Shown here piece by piece: positions 1 to 8,980 of a stretch of 64,000 nt of DNA. The translations under genes and the position numbers were made by a program. The DNA is from 'Nostoc azollae' 0708 (GTDB taxonomy: Bacteria > Cyanobacteriota > Cyanobacteriia > Cyanobacteriales > Nostocaceae): assembly GCF_000196515.1 (NCBI RefSeq), contig NC_014248.1, positions 3,538,001 to 3,602,000 on the forward strand. The letters run 5' to 3'. Every line of letters begins with the position of its first letter. The first letter of the stretch is position 1. The notes under the pieces were generated by a model, which was not told where the DNA came from, did not search any database, and saw only the letters and a program-made list of their open reading frames with translations.

Positions 1-1
1 C

Positions 2-85
2 GTTAAATTAATTGTCGGTAAAGCCAACATTAAAAATGCAGAGGAAGCAAACAGAATTGCTAATCTCTGTACAGAATTTCTGTAG
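2..85 (+). CDS. C-terminal end of an unidentified protein (cut by window start)
   Basis: An open frame enters from the left edge and ends at a TAG at 83-85, giving 27 residues ending NLCTEFL. The piece is mostly helical-looking (KNAEEANRIAN). It is too short to assign a family, and it is called coding only because the frame is open to the edge and reads like a protein terminus. It could be chance. Confidence 0.35.
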   Translation, partial: VKLIVGKANIKNAEEANRIANLCTEFL

Positions 86-279
86 AATGATGGTTTAATT
101 AGACTGGATAAAGACTGATTAGATTGCAATTCTTTAGACATATAAGTAAGCACTCCTGTATTTATATTTAAGATCCTCACAACATCAGATTACCCAAAAC
201 TACATCGAAAATTCACAATTCACTTCCTAAATAATTATTAGTCATTAGCAAAATTACTTCCCCAGTCCCCAATGCCCAA

Positions 280-1398
280 TCATAAAATTAACATGGCATC
301 ACCAAAGGAATAAAAACGATATTGAGATGCGATCGCCTGTTGATAAATCTTCAACAATCTTTCTCTACCAATCAAGGCGCTTACGAGCATCAGCAAACTG
401 GAACGGGGGAGGTGGAAATTAGTGATCAAACCCTCCACTACCTGCCATTGATAACCAGGATAAATAAATAAATTTACCTTACCCACATACGGCTGTAAAT
501 CCCCAGATTGGGCTGCACCTTCTAAAGCACGAACTACTGTAGTACCAATAGCAATAATACGTCCTCCAGCAGCCTTAGTAGCTCGGATTTCCTCTACCGT
601 AGCGCTATTCACCTCAATCCATTCTGAGTGCATTTGGTGAGTAGTGACATCTTCTACTTCCACAGGACGAAAAGTACCGACACCGACGTGTAGCGTCAAA
701 AAAGCTTGATTAATGCCGCGAGCGCGCAATTTTTCTAAAAGTTCTGGTGTAAAATGTAAACCTGCCGTTGGGGCTGCGATCGCACCAGTTTGTTGGGCAT
801 ATACAGTTTGATATTGTTCATCAGCAGCCGTTGACCCAGTGATATAAGGAGGCAGAGGTATTTCACCAAAATTCTCCAACACTTGCACCAAAGACCTATA
901 TTCTGGTAAATCAAATTGCAATAATCGGCCACCAGTTGCCGTATCTTTGTCCACAACTATAGCCATCAATTCATCGTCATTAGTTGTAGCGGGGTGTTTA
1001 GCCCGTCCTAATTTATTACCACCAAAAATAATTTTAGTTCCAACTTTGAAGTGCTTTCCTGGCTTCACCAAAGCCAACCAACAATTAGGCTGTTTTTCTT
1101 CCAACAGCAACACTTCCACTTCTGCCCCCGTTAACTTGCGACCATACAAACGTGCGGGCATCACTTTCGTATTATTCATAACTAATAAATCCCCCGGTTG
1201 TAGGAGATCAGGCAAATCCCGGAAAATGTGATTTAAGGCTGGTATTTCCTCACCGATATTCGGAGAATTAACCACCAGTAACCGTGAAGTATCTCTGGGA
1301 ACTGCTGGATTTTGGGCAATCAGTTCGGGTGGAAGTTCATAGTCATACCCAGATAATGAACGGTCTAAATCAACATCTTGAATCTCTAAGTTAGACAT
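280..1398 (-). CDS. queA: S-adenosylmethionine:tRNA ribosyltransferase-isomerase QueA
   Basis: QueA transfers and isomerises the ribosyl part of SAM onto 7-aminomethyl-7-deazaguanine in tRNA, making epoxyqueuosine in the queuosine pathway (cytosolic). The 372-residue product has the family hallmarks: an N-terminal [12 protein letters not shown], the [19 protein letters not shown] block at about residues 68-87, the GEVEVLLL-type strand, the [13 protein letters not shown] block near 210-222, the [13 protein letters not shown] block, and a C-terminal [16 protein letters not shown]. Length fits a bacterial QueA with a slightly extended N-terminus. The first Met is kept; the acidic lead (residues 1-19) may be partly untranslated. 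It stands alone, and the neighbour on the right runs the other way. Confidence 0.96.
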   Translation of the reverse strand: MSNLEIQDVDLDRSLSGYDYELPPELIAQNPAVPRDTSRLLVVNSPNIGEEIPALNHIFRDLPDLLQPGDLLVMNNTKVMPARLYGRKLTGAEVEVLLLEEKQPNCWLALVKPGKHFKVGTKIIFGGNKLGRAKHPATTNDDELMAIVVDKDTATGGRLLQFDLPEYRSLVQVLENFGEIPLPPYITGSTAADEQYQTVYAQQTGAIAAPTAGLHFTPELLEKLRARGINQAFLTLHVGVGTFRPVEVEDVTTHQMHSEWIEVNSATVEEIRATKAAGGRIIAIGTTVVRALEGAAQSGDLQPYVGKVNLFIYPGYQWQVVEGLITNFHLPRSSLLMLVSALIGRERLLKIYQQAIASQYRFYSFGDAMLIL

Positions 1399-1604
1399 TT
1401 CCTACAAATTACTTATGTTATTGATTTAAGTGGGAACAGGATACAGAGGGGCAGATGGGCAGGGTGTAGAGGGAGAATAACCGCTGGCAACTGATAACTG
1501 AATAACTTATAACTGATAAAAATTGGGTAAATCTCCCCATATAAAAACGGGGACTTTTACCCTACCGGGAAATCTCCTTTATTGAGGAAGATATAGATGT
1601 AGGA

Positions 1605-2018
1605 TTGGATTTGATCCCAAACACCATCATGGAATATTTATATTACCTGGCCAATGCTAGTTTAACTCTCAGGGTCGTTCAACACCTGCACAACAGACCC
1701 CAAACACCTGTTTCCTTCATCACCGTAATTCATCAAATTGATGGTTGGGTAGTAAGGATAAAACTTAGAGATCCTGTCTCAGCCCAAGAAGATGGTGATT
1801 TTCGGGCTTTCTGTAATGAATTAGGAATTAGTTACGAGCCACCCATGCGGGTGCAAATGGCACTTTGGAGTTTGGAAGCAGGACAGTATCCTGTAGATGT
1901 AATGCGCCGTTACCAAGTAGCAGTTGTATCTCATGGTAGCCCAGAAAAAGAAGAAATAGAAGCATTCCGACAACAATTTGTCCGGGGCTTGGGCTATTGC
2001 CCAGAAACACTGGCTTGA
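1605..2018 (+). CDS. Conserved hypothetical protein, probably cyanobacterial
   Basis: A 137-residue soluble protein with no signal peptide or membrane segment. I do not recognise a named domain. It begins with a hydrophobic helix (MEYLYYLANASLTLRVVQHL), then a strand-rich part, and ends with GLGYCPETLA. An internal Met at 1629 (MEYLYYL) is an equally plausible start, because no clear Shine-Dalgarno sequence precedes either one. The codon use is like that of the surrounding intact genes and there is no internal stop, so it looks functional. It is divergent from queA and convergent with the dead yraN gene. Confidence 0.7.
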   Translation: MDLIPNTIMEYLYYLANASLTLRVVQHLHNRPQTPVSFITVIHQIDGWVVRIKLRDPVSAQEDGDFRAFCNELGISYEPPMRVQMALWSLEAGQYPVDVMRRYQVAVVSHGSPEKEEIEAFRQQFVRGLGYCPETLA

Positions 2019-2104
2019 AAACCAGTGACAAGTCATAAGTCACAAAAAACCAAGAGTGCAGCGTGCATAATTTTCACCCTACTGACAACTGACCAATTAA
2101 TAAC

Positions 2105-2606
2105 TCAAATTGGTGCATCAAAAGCTGCTAGAATATAATCTTGCAGCTTAAACTCATATCCCGGTATTGATAAACTCCCCAGAGTTTCACGGGTAATTAT
2201 CACCCCATCAATATCTTTTTACAAGCGATTATAAAAAACAAAGGACACATCAAACCGGCACGGATAATCAGCCTTTTTAGGATACTGAGCTGAAAATATT
2301 CCTGGTGTGTGACAAAGTTTTGCTTGGTTTTGTGAAGTAATAGCGTTTCTACCTCCTGCATCTCAATTGCCAGCACTGCGGGTTTTTACCTCTACAAATG
2401 CCAGTATTGAGTCCTGATAATTGCCATTTTGATGATTTGCTGTGGCTTTGTTGTCGTCATACTAGGCAACAATATCAATCTCTCCCCACCGACAAGAAAA
2501 GCTACGGTGCAGAATTTCCGAACCTTTAGATTGTAACCATTGGGCTACCAGGTCTTCTCCTATGTCACCGATATCTGGATAATTAGATGGAGGAGGTTTA
2601 GAGATT
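2105..2606 (-). pseudogene. YraN/UPF0102 family protein, inactivated by stop codons
   Basis: One reading frame on the minus strand gives a UPF0102-like protein: GEDLVAQWLQSKG near the N-terminus, then SFSCRWGEIDIVA (the E-D catalytic-type core of this Holliday-junction-resolvase-like fold), then ILAFVEVKTRS (the VEVK motif), ending ILAAFDAPI. The frame is interrupted by three in-frame stops of different kinds: TAG after EIDIVA, TGA after the EVKTRS segment, and TAA near YNRL. Frame is otherwise kept, so loss is by point mutation and probably recent. No start codon is visible upstream; two TAA codons lie just before 2606. The right end overlaps the 5' flank of the pentapeptide gene. Confidence 0.8.
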
Positions 2607-2629
2607 TATTAACATCCATTAAAAATATC

Positions 2630-3133
2630 ATGAATACTAAGTATCGAATTTCATCACTCGTACTCAGTTTATTACTCTGGGCAATTATTCCTATTACAGC
2701 ATTGGTCGGTTTAGCATCAACGGCTTTAGCACTAGAATACAACAAAGAAATTTTGATTGAAGCTGATTTTTCTCGACGTGATTTAAGAGACTCCAGTTTT
2801 ACCAAAGCTAATCTTCGTCAGAGTAATTTTACTGGTGCTAACTTGCGTGGTGTGAGCTTTTTTGCAGCAAATCTAGAATCTGCAAACTTAGAAGGTGCTG
2901 ATTTGACCAATGCTACCTTGGATTCGGCTCGTCTGATTAGAGCCAATTTAACCAATGCCGTGTTAGAAGGTGCGTTTGCTGCCAGTGCTAAATTTGATGG
3001 TGCCATAGTTGACGGAGCGGATTTTACTGATGCATTGCTGCGTCAAGATGAGCAGAAAAAATTATGCAACCTGGCCAAAGGTACTAATCCTATTACCGGT
3101 AGGGATACGCGGGAGACTTTGTTTTGTCCCTAG
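2630..3133 (+). CDS. Pentapeptide-repeat protein with signal peptide
   Basis: A 167-residue exported protein. Residues 1-34 form a signal sequence (basic start, long hydrophobic stretch, STALA cleavage-type end). Residues 40-140 contain about 18 pentapeptide repeats of the A(D/N)LXX type (for example ANLRQ, ANLRG, ANLES, ANLEG, ADLTN, ANLTN). These fold as a right-handed quadrilateral beta-helix. A C-terminal tail follows with two cysteines (KLCNLAKG ... TLFCP). In cyanobacteria such proteins often sit in the thylakoid lumen or periplasm; the function is unknown. The start at 2630 is chosen over an upstream in-frame ATG at 2540 because it gives a proper signal peptide, and the upstream part overlaps the yraN relic. 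Confidence 0.85.
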   Translation: MNTKYRISSLVLSLLLWAIIPITALVGLASTALALEYNKEILIEADFSRRDLRDSSFTKANLRQSNFTGANLRGVSFFAANLESANLEGADLTNATLDSARLIRANLTNAVLEGAFAASAKFDGAIVDGADFTDALLRQDEQKKLCNLAKGTNPITGRDTRETLFCP

Positions 3134-3790
3134 TGCAGTACGGGGTAAATAAACCAACCATTTCAAATCTCTGAAAAGCTTACACCATATACATTTTGAA
3201 CTTTGTTAGCGTAGGGTCTCCGAAGGAGATATTTTGTTAGGGTAGCTCTTGTGAAAGAGGCATTTTGAATTCACGGCGGTACTAGTTGTTAATCAAGTCA
3301 TATTCAAATAGTTGTCAGGTTTTGCGTTCCAAGGGCAAGGGATAAGGTGTCAAAGAACCTGTAACCCTTTACCATATTTTTAATATCAAGGTATGTGAAA
3401 TGACAACTTATTTTTTAATTGGTAGACAGAGCGGATAATTAAAAATTTATGAAAAATAATTGAGACTCCTGAATTAATATTGGAAACTATTGCCTGACAC
3501 ATCAAATATTTGAATCTAACTTACAGTAGATTGCAGATAAATGAGGTACAGAATCTAAGTTGAAACCTAGACAGAAAGAGAGTTTTACTCCTGACTCCTG
3601 GTGTAGCACTCTCAATCAACAAGTGCTAATTTCTTGAAAAGATTTGGCATAATTGTCAAAAGCTGTAATTGAGATGGTAATTTTACTTTTTTGTAGTTAT
3701 AGTTGAATATACAGCAATAACATTAGTTCGTCATCTTGCGCTTGTGTAGCGCAGCCATATTCACTCATCTAACTGATTGGGAGGACTGGT
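3134..3790. other. Gene-free stretch with small repeats and a CIRCE operator
   Basis: There is no credible reading frame in this 657-base stretch. It holds degenerate short cyanobacterial dispersed repeats at about 3207-3272 (GCGTAGGGTCTCCGAAGGAGAT and a similar GGTAGCTCTTGTGAAAGAGGCAT half) and another fragment near 3742 (TGTAGCGCAGCCATA). It also holds the CIRCE-type operator annotated separately. The rest is AT-rich. Confidence 0.6.
3603..3629 (+). promoter_or_regulatory. CIRCE-type operator (HrcA binding site)
   Basis: GTAGCACTC, nine bases, then AAGTGCTAA. The CIRCE consensus is TTAGCACTC-N9-GAGTGCTAA, so 16 of 18 arm positions match with the exact spacer. In cyanobacteria HrcA represses groESL and groEL2 through this site. 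No chaperonin gene follows; the next gene is the unknown protein at 3791, 161 bases downstream. The match is direct sequence evidence; regulation of the downstream gene is inference. Confidence 0.75.
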
Positions 3791-4141
3791 ATGAAATATG
3801 CATTTGACATTGTAGGAGTATCTCCAGTTTTGTACTTTTTCAATCATCAACAAAAGAGTTGGCAGAAAAATCAGCCCCAAGGAGTTGAATACTTGGGAAC
3901 ACCAATCTGTACACTAGATGCATTTCTAGAATCTCTGGAATCCGTTTCACCATCTGGAAGTTGGAATTTCGATCAAGTTGTAGACACAGTGATTCAGTTT
4001 TGGTTGAACAATGTAGAGAGTGTTCAATATTGGAAAGCCAGATTAAAAGATGCAGGTAGAGATAATGTATTAGTAGCTAGAGTTGCAGATATCAAAGCTT
4101 TACAAGCTGAATTTGAATCTTTATTGGGTAAAAATTGGTGA
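3791..4141 (+). CDS. Hypothetical protein downstream of a CIRCE site
   Basis: A 116-residue soluble protein with no recognised domain. It starts MKYAFDIVGVSPVLYFF and has aromatic-rich and acidic segments; the C-terminal third (ARVADIKALQAEFESLLG) is likely helical. A strong ribosome binding site (GGGAGG, 7 bases before the ATG) fixes the start. The frame is clean and looks functional. The heat-shock-type operator at 3603 suggests stress control, but nothing in the sequence shows a chaperone function. Confidence 0.75.
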   Translation: MKYAFDIVGVSPVLYFFNHQQKSWQKNQPQGVEYLGTPICTLDAFLESLESVSPSGSWNFDQVVDTVIQFWLNNVESVQYWKARLKDAGRDNVLVARVADIKALQAEFESLLGKNW

Positions 4142-4165
4142 ATTAGGTTCATCTGAAACTCTGGA

Positions 4166-5161
4166 TTATTCTCTTTCTAATGCTTGCAGAATGAGGCGAT
4201 ATAAATTTTCTACTTTCTGTATTTGCTTGTCTCCAAGAAAAGCATAATGAGCTAAACCAGGGGCACTGTTAATTTCTAACAGTGTATAATCTACCAATGG
4301 TTGAGTAATATCAGTGGTAAGGATATCTACACCTGCTAATCTCAACCCCATATCTTTAGTAATATTAATCGCTAGTTTCTCAAAATTAGGATGAATAATA
4401 TCAGTAAAGTCTATTGAATGACCACCAGTAGATAGATTTGCATTATCTAAAAGATAAACTACAGTATCCTTGACAAGGATACTTTCCCAAGTAAGGTTTT
4501 GTTGGTGTATTTTTTTCATTATGCGGAAATCTTCTAAATCAATTAATATTCTTTCTCCGGTTTTTAGCAACTGTTCACGTTTTGTCAGGAGTAATTGTAA
4601 GATTGTGGATTTACCATCACCAGTTACAGATAAAGGAATTCTTTGATAAGTAGCAATTACTTGATTATCAAAAGTTAAAATTCTAAAGTCATTACCATTA
4701 TAAAATTTTTCTACAATTAACACAGACTGAATATTAAATATTTTTTCTGCTACTTGATAGTATTCAGATTTGTCATATACTTTCGTAACTAAGATTCCTA
4801 AACTTAAATTTAACGGCTTAACAATCACAGGTAGTCCTAATTTCTGGGCATAATCCCAACCATCATGGATATTTCTGGGATTGGCTACTTTCGCACACAT
4901 TTTTTCATTAAAAAATGTTTTACCCTCTGTCACTCGATAACCAAGTTGCTGCAAAAAATAATTAGAGAAGCCTTTATCCTGAGCTAAGTATGCAGAAGCA
5001 AAACCATTAATGTTGAGTCTAGTATTATCAAAAACGGTAGTTTTGCCGTTTTTAAAGGTAATATGTCCAATTAATTCATATTCAGGTTCTATTAAAATAA
5101 TAGCACCCATTTCTGTAGCTACTTTTTTTAAAATTGCTGTAGTTAGTCGCATATATAGCAA
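4166..5161 (-). CDS. ATP-grasp protein resembling the ligase domain of cyanophycin synthetase
   Basis: A 331-residue protein carrying an ATP-grasp fold. Visible elements are a LGLPVIVKPLNLSLG lysine segment near residues 108-123 (ATP-binding Lys), VLIVEKFYNGNDFRILTFDNQVIATYQR near 145-175 (typical CphA/glutathione-synthase core), the TGDGKSTILQLL loop, DMGLRLAGVDILTTDI near 270, and the metal-binding end LLEINSAPGL. Cyanophycin synthetase has this domain followed by a Mur-ligase domain. Here the Mur-ligase part is absent, so a role in an amino-acid or peptide ligation is likely, but the substrate is unknown. Residues 1-3 may not be translated (Met4 is an alternative). The gene is convergent with the 3791 gene. 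Confidence 0.8.
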   Translation of the reverse strand: MLYMRLTTAILKKVATEMGAIILIEPEYELIGHITFKNGKTTVFDNTRLNINGFASAYLAQDKGFSNYFLQQLGYRVTEGKTFFNEKMCAKVANPRNIHDGWDYAQKLGLPVIVKPLNLSLGILVTKVYDKSEYYQVAEKIFNIQSVLIVEKFYNGNDFRILTFDNQVIATYQRIPLSVTGDGKSTILQLLLTKREQLLKTGERILIDLEDFRIMKKIHQQNLTWESILVKDTVVYLLDNANLSTGGHSIDFTDIIHPNFEKLAINITKDMGLRLAGVDILTTDITQPLVDYTLLEINSAPGLAHYAFLGDKQIQKVENLYRLILQALERE

Positions 5162-5565
5162 TCCTGGACGATTTTTGATAGCTTGCGTGGAGTATTCATA
5201 CTTATTCGTACTGGTAGCAGGAAACAGGCAACATATTTTTTGATAATATATGATTGAGCATTCCTATATCTATTTACCAATATATATGCTAAGTATGATA
5301 TAACTATTTTATCAGAACAGGTGTGACTTTATTTACAGTTAAATCAGAACTGTTTTGATTAATTAGCTTTGTGTATAATGACAAAGTTGTAGAATCGATT
5401 GAGCTCAGTTTTCTTGCCTAGTAAAAACCATTGTGTTGCACTAAGTATTGACAATTCAAAAATTATGTAATAACAAGGTGGCATCGTCAATTAAAGGCGC
5501 TAGTGCTATCCCCGCTAAGAGACGCACTAACGCCATTTGCTCAAGTTCATACGGATAATATAATC
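5162..5565. other. Intergenic region, 404 bases
   Basis: AT-rich, no coding potential seen. It separates two divergent genes and so should hold both promoters. A TGTGTATAATG segment near 5370 is a plausible extended -10 for the rightward gene, and TATTGACAATTC near 5447 is a possible -35. Neither forms a full canonical pair. Confidence 0.4.
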
Positions 5566-5802
5566 ATGCCACAAAACACAGATTACAAAGATACCAAATC
5601 AGAAAATCAAGCAATTTCTTACAAAAATCGGTTGAATGGGTGGGCTATAGCTCGTGTTCTTGCGGATAAAGAGCGTGTAATTGTTGCTAGATTCCGTAGT
5701 CGTTCAGACGCAGATGGTTATGTTCAGCACTTACGGCAAATGGTACCTGCTGGTTCTTTTGAGATTTTCTTTGATTCTCAACGGGAAGTAGCGGCGATTT
5801 AA
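5566..5802 (+). CDS. Small conserved hypothetical protein
   Basis: A 78-residue protein starting MPQNTDYKDTKSEN. It has a basic, strand-helix-strand body (GWAIARVLADKERVIVARFRS then DADGYVQHLRQMVPAGSFEIFFD) that resembles a small regulatory or SPOR-like fold, though I cannot name the family. The ATG at 5566 is preferred over an upstream in-frame ATG at 5503 because the extra 21 residues look non-coding. It is followed by a GC hairpin at 5830-5850. Confidence 0.7.
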   Translation: MPQNTDYKDTKSENQAISYKNRLNGWAIARVLADKERVIVARFRSRSDADGYVQHLRQMVPAGSFEIFFDSQREVAAI

Positions 5803-5829
5803 GCTTTGCGTTCTGTAATACTCAGATTT

Positions 5830-5850
5830 CCGACTTTTTTGAGAAGTCGG
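5830..5850. terminator. Hairpin CCGACTT/AAGTCGG, weak terminator
   Basis: A 7-bp stem with a 7-base loop, 28 bases after the stop at 5802. There is no long T-run after it, so it may act as a weak terminator or mRNA end stabiliser. The same motif, in stronger form, occurs after purQ (37259), so it is a recurrent hairpin in this genome. Confidence 0.45.
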
Positions 5851-5874
5851 GGATCTGTCTACTGGTTTACGGAC

Positions 5875-6573
5875 TTACTTGCCAAACAGTAAGCGACTCT
5901 CTCTAATAAATATTTTTAGTCCTTTTAAGGAACCGCGAATCAACCAAGTAGCGGACAGGGGTTGTCGGATTAATGCTAAGGCCAGTGGTAAAGGTTGGAG
6001 TGAACCATCGCTATTGATGGCTGATGTCACGTCAGGTATATCATGGAGAGAATCATCACTGACGACTCGTAGTATTGCCACTGATGTCTCAAGTTGCTGG
6101 AAAAATTCTAGGAATGCAAATCCTTCCATATCGACAAGATCAGCACCAGATTGTTCATGTAAATTACTGTTTTGCTCGGTTAAATAAATTACGCGAGCAC
6201 TCGTTCATCCCTTGACAAAAGATACTTACTCCTCAATCTTCTTATATATATCTGCTGTGGAATTACTAGTACACGCTTGTAAATGACTTTGATAAATACA
6301 ATCCCGATAAGGGACAAGATCACCAATCCCATAACACTGACTTAAGCTGCCACATAAACCCATGAGTAGTTGCTGATTTAGATGTTGGCAATTTAGGGCT
6401 AAAAATTGGCGTAATAATTTCATCCCCATAGGAATCGCTATCACCTGTGGTTGATCAGCAGTAACACGACTTACACTGCAACAGACGGCTTGGTATTCTG
6501 CTTCTTGGGGTACTAGAATTGTGTGCATCATCTGCATATTTTCAATTGTCGAGAGGAAACGATATAAATCCAT
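5875..6573 (-). pseudogene. Nucleoside phosphorylase-like protein, two in-frame stops
   Basis: A single frame gives a phosphorylase/nucleosidase-superfamily protein of about 230 codons. The N-terminal part has HTILVPQEAEYQAVC and the glycine segment QLLMGLCGSLSQCYGIGDLVPYRDCI. The C-terminal part has GADLVDMEGFAFLEF, the VDMEG motif that contacts the nucleoside ribose, then ILRVVSDDS. Between them lie a TAA (after KKIEE) and a TGA nine codons later, with frame unchanged, so both halves are relics of one gene. The family includes purine-nucleoside, methylthioadenosine and hopanoid-associated phosphorylases; I cannot tell which. Start at 6573 lies 5 bases from the start of the divergent pseudogene at 6579. 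Confidence 0.75.
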
Positions 6574-6578
6574 CTTCC

Positions 6579-8310
6579 ATGCTATTTAATGTTTTTAAAA
6601 CTCCTAAATCTACAATTTCCAATCTGGAAGTATCTCCTAGTTGGTGCGTGGCTTATGGAAAGTTAGATAATTTCAGAGTAGATGTTATTTGGCAAGGTGA
6701 AAAATTGGCAGTTATGTCTGCACCCGAATAATTTGCACTTAGTCCTACAAAAAGATTTATAATAGTTGGTGATATATGGTTAAGTAATCGAGCAGAACTA
6801 CTGTAAAAATTGGCAATTGATATTCAGCAATTGATATTAACGATAATGTTAGTAATCAACAATTAATTACACAGCTTTGGGAAAAATACAATTTCCAATC
6901 TCTTACCCTATTGGTGGGAATGTTTGGACTAGTAATTTGGGATAGATAAAAGCAAGTATTATATTCAAGAAGAGATGCCATAGGTAGCCGGACTTTATAT
7001 TAAACTACCACTGGTTTAACTCGTTGGATTTCCCCCAAATTAACAACCTTTGCAGCTTATAGCACCAATAATTTAGATTTAGTAGCATTACGGGATTACC
7101 TTTATTGTCCATTTTCTCCCTGAGAAAGAACACTTTGGCAATATGTCCGAGAAATACGTCCCGGAACATTTATAGAAATGCCATTAGAAAAAGTTTATCA
7201 TTATTGGCAACTACAAGAACAAATTATAGATAAAAATCACCCTTTAGAAGGGTATAGTCAAAAATTACGTTATTTACTTGAGGAAGTTGTTAAAGAATAT
7301 TTACCTGACAATCAACCCGTTGGTGTATTTCTTTCTGGTGGTTTAGATTCTAGAAGTATTACAGCATTAGCTGCAAAATTGCATACTGCAGCAGTTCATA
7401 CTTATTCCGTTCATTTTGGTACAGAAACACCCAATGAATTAGAATTTTCTAGTTTAGTTGCTGAACACTGTAAAACTCAACACCACATTTTAGAAATTAC
7501 CTTTAGAGATATGTGGGAACATCTCCAAGAAATGATGTTGTATTTACATGATCCGATAGGTCTTCCTTTAACAGTACGCAAATTTACTAGTAGGAAAACT
7601 AGCAAGAGAGAACGTAAAAACTACACTAAACGGAGAAGGTGGAGATCCTTGCTTTGGTGATACAAAAAATTAACCGATGTTGATTAATAGTTTATATGGT
7701 TCAATCAATCAATAATCAAGATTCTCTACAAGCATATTCGATAGCTTTTCAAAAATGTGCTTTAGATGTACAGCAACTTTTAAAGCTAGAAATTCAGTAA
7801 ATTTTAACAAACGAACCATCTGTATGGTCCCATGATTTAGATTCCGATGCTAATTACTTAAATAAAGTAATGTCATTGAATATTAAATTTAAAAGTGCCG
7901 CTCAGATTTTAACAGAAGTGAGTAATTTAACTCAAGTAGCTAATTTACAGGGTTTATCACCGTTATTTGATCAGCGAGTAGTTGAATTAAGTATGCAAAT
8001 TCCTCCAGAATATAAACTTTCTGGAGTGGAATAAAAAGCCGTTTTGAAAAAAAAATTGAATAATATTTCACCAGATACTATTATTCATCGTTCTAAAAAT
8101 GGAATGATGGTTCCTGTTCAATTAGGGTTTAATAAATATTAGGAGAAAGCAGCGAAAAAACTTTTATTCAATAAATAGCAATAGTGAAATTCCAGTTTAT
8201 ATTAATCAGGATATTTTGCAGAAATGATTAGATTTTAAAGGTGATATATGGGTAAGATATGGTGTTAAACTATGGTTATTGGTGAGTTTGGAAATTTGGT
8301 TGCAGGTAAA
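6579..8310 (+). pseudogene. Asparagine synthase-like protein (first copy), degraded
   Basis: Fragments in shifting frames reconstruct a protein of the asparagine-synthase family. There is an N-terminal glutaminase-like part (WCVAYGKLDNFRV ... LWEKYNFQSLTLLVGMFGLVIWD ... YSRRDAIGSRTLY), then IRPGTFIEMP. The synthetase part follows with the pyrophosphate loop PVGVFLSGGLDSRSITALA in the longest open piece (7178-7660), then NGEGGD, and a C-terminal part with ISPDTIIHRSKNGMMVPV. Numerous stops (for example near 6731, 6947, 7122, 7800, 8034) and frameshifts kill it. The start lacks the Cys2 of true glutamine-dependent enzymes (it reads ML), so the ancestor may have been a specialised amide-forming enzyme rather than AsnB. 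Confidence 0.8.
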
Positions 8311-8980
8311 TAAATCCGTATTCAAGAAGTAATCAAATGTTAAACGAACTTCATTTAAGGTCTGTAAGACCATCTTCTCAATTTGAGAACTGATAGACTC
8401 AACATTTTTACTGGTGATAACGGACTAGTTAAGTAGGGAGGCACAATTATTGATAAAAAAGTCTCGCAGCTTTCATATTTATCAAACAATATTTCTCAAA
8501 CCCTTAATTTATCAGAGGTTTAGATATATTTTCTATCTTAGATTTAATTACACTCGCCTACTTAAAAGCTTCTTACTGGATATTGCTTGGTGAGTACTTA
8601 CTGGAAATTGGGTAGAACAACCTACTTATACGCAAAAAATAGCAGAAAAATCCCCAGGAATTAGCTCCCAAATTCACACTAAATTGGTTTAAAAGACTAT
8701 CAAAGTGGCTTGAATTTTTATGAGCAACAATGGCTGAATGTACAGTTACCTCCTGAATTAAATGAGGTAGTTATTTTTGTTCATATTGATGGCAGTTTCT
8801 CTATTTTTGATCCTGATTTACTTTTATCTGTTAAATACTGGAAGCATAATTTTTAACTAGCCTATTAACTAAAACTTTCCACCATATAAAGATCATTTGC
8901 AGAATCACCCATTAAAATCATAGTACTATCATCACTTACTTTCTAAATTAAGACTTCCAGAAATACCACTTAGCAGAACC
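8311..8980. other. Decayed, unrecognised sequence between pseudogenes
   Basis: There is no intact frame. Rightward fragments can be read: SFHIYQTIFLKPLIYQ and LLDIAW near 8475-8592, LTGNWVEQPTYTQKIAEKSPG near 8600-8660, and LPPELNEVVIFVHIDG with SFSIFDPDLLLSVKYWK near 8747-8845. They look like one former gene broken by stops, but I do not recognise its family. It lies between an asparagine-synthase-like pseudogene and its neighbours, so it was probably part of the same cluster. Confidence 0.4.

Noticed and set aside
947-1231. Rightward 94-codon frame opposite queA
   Set aside because: Shadow of the strongly supported queA frame.
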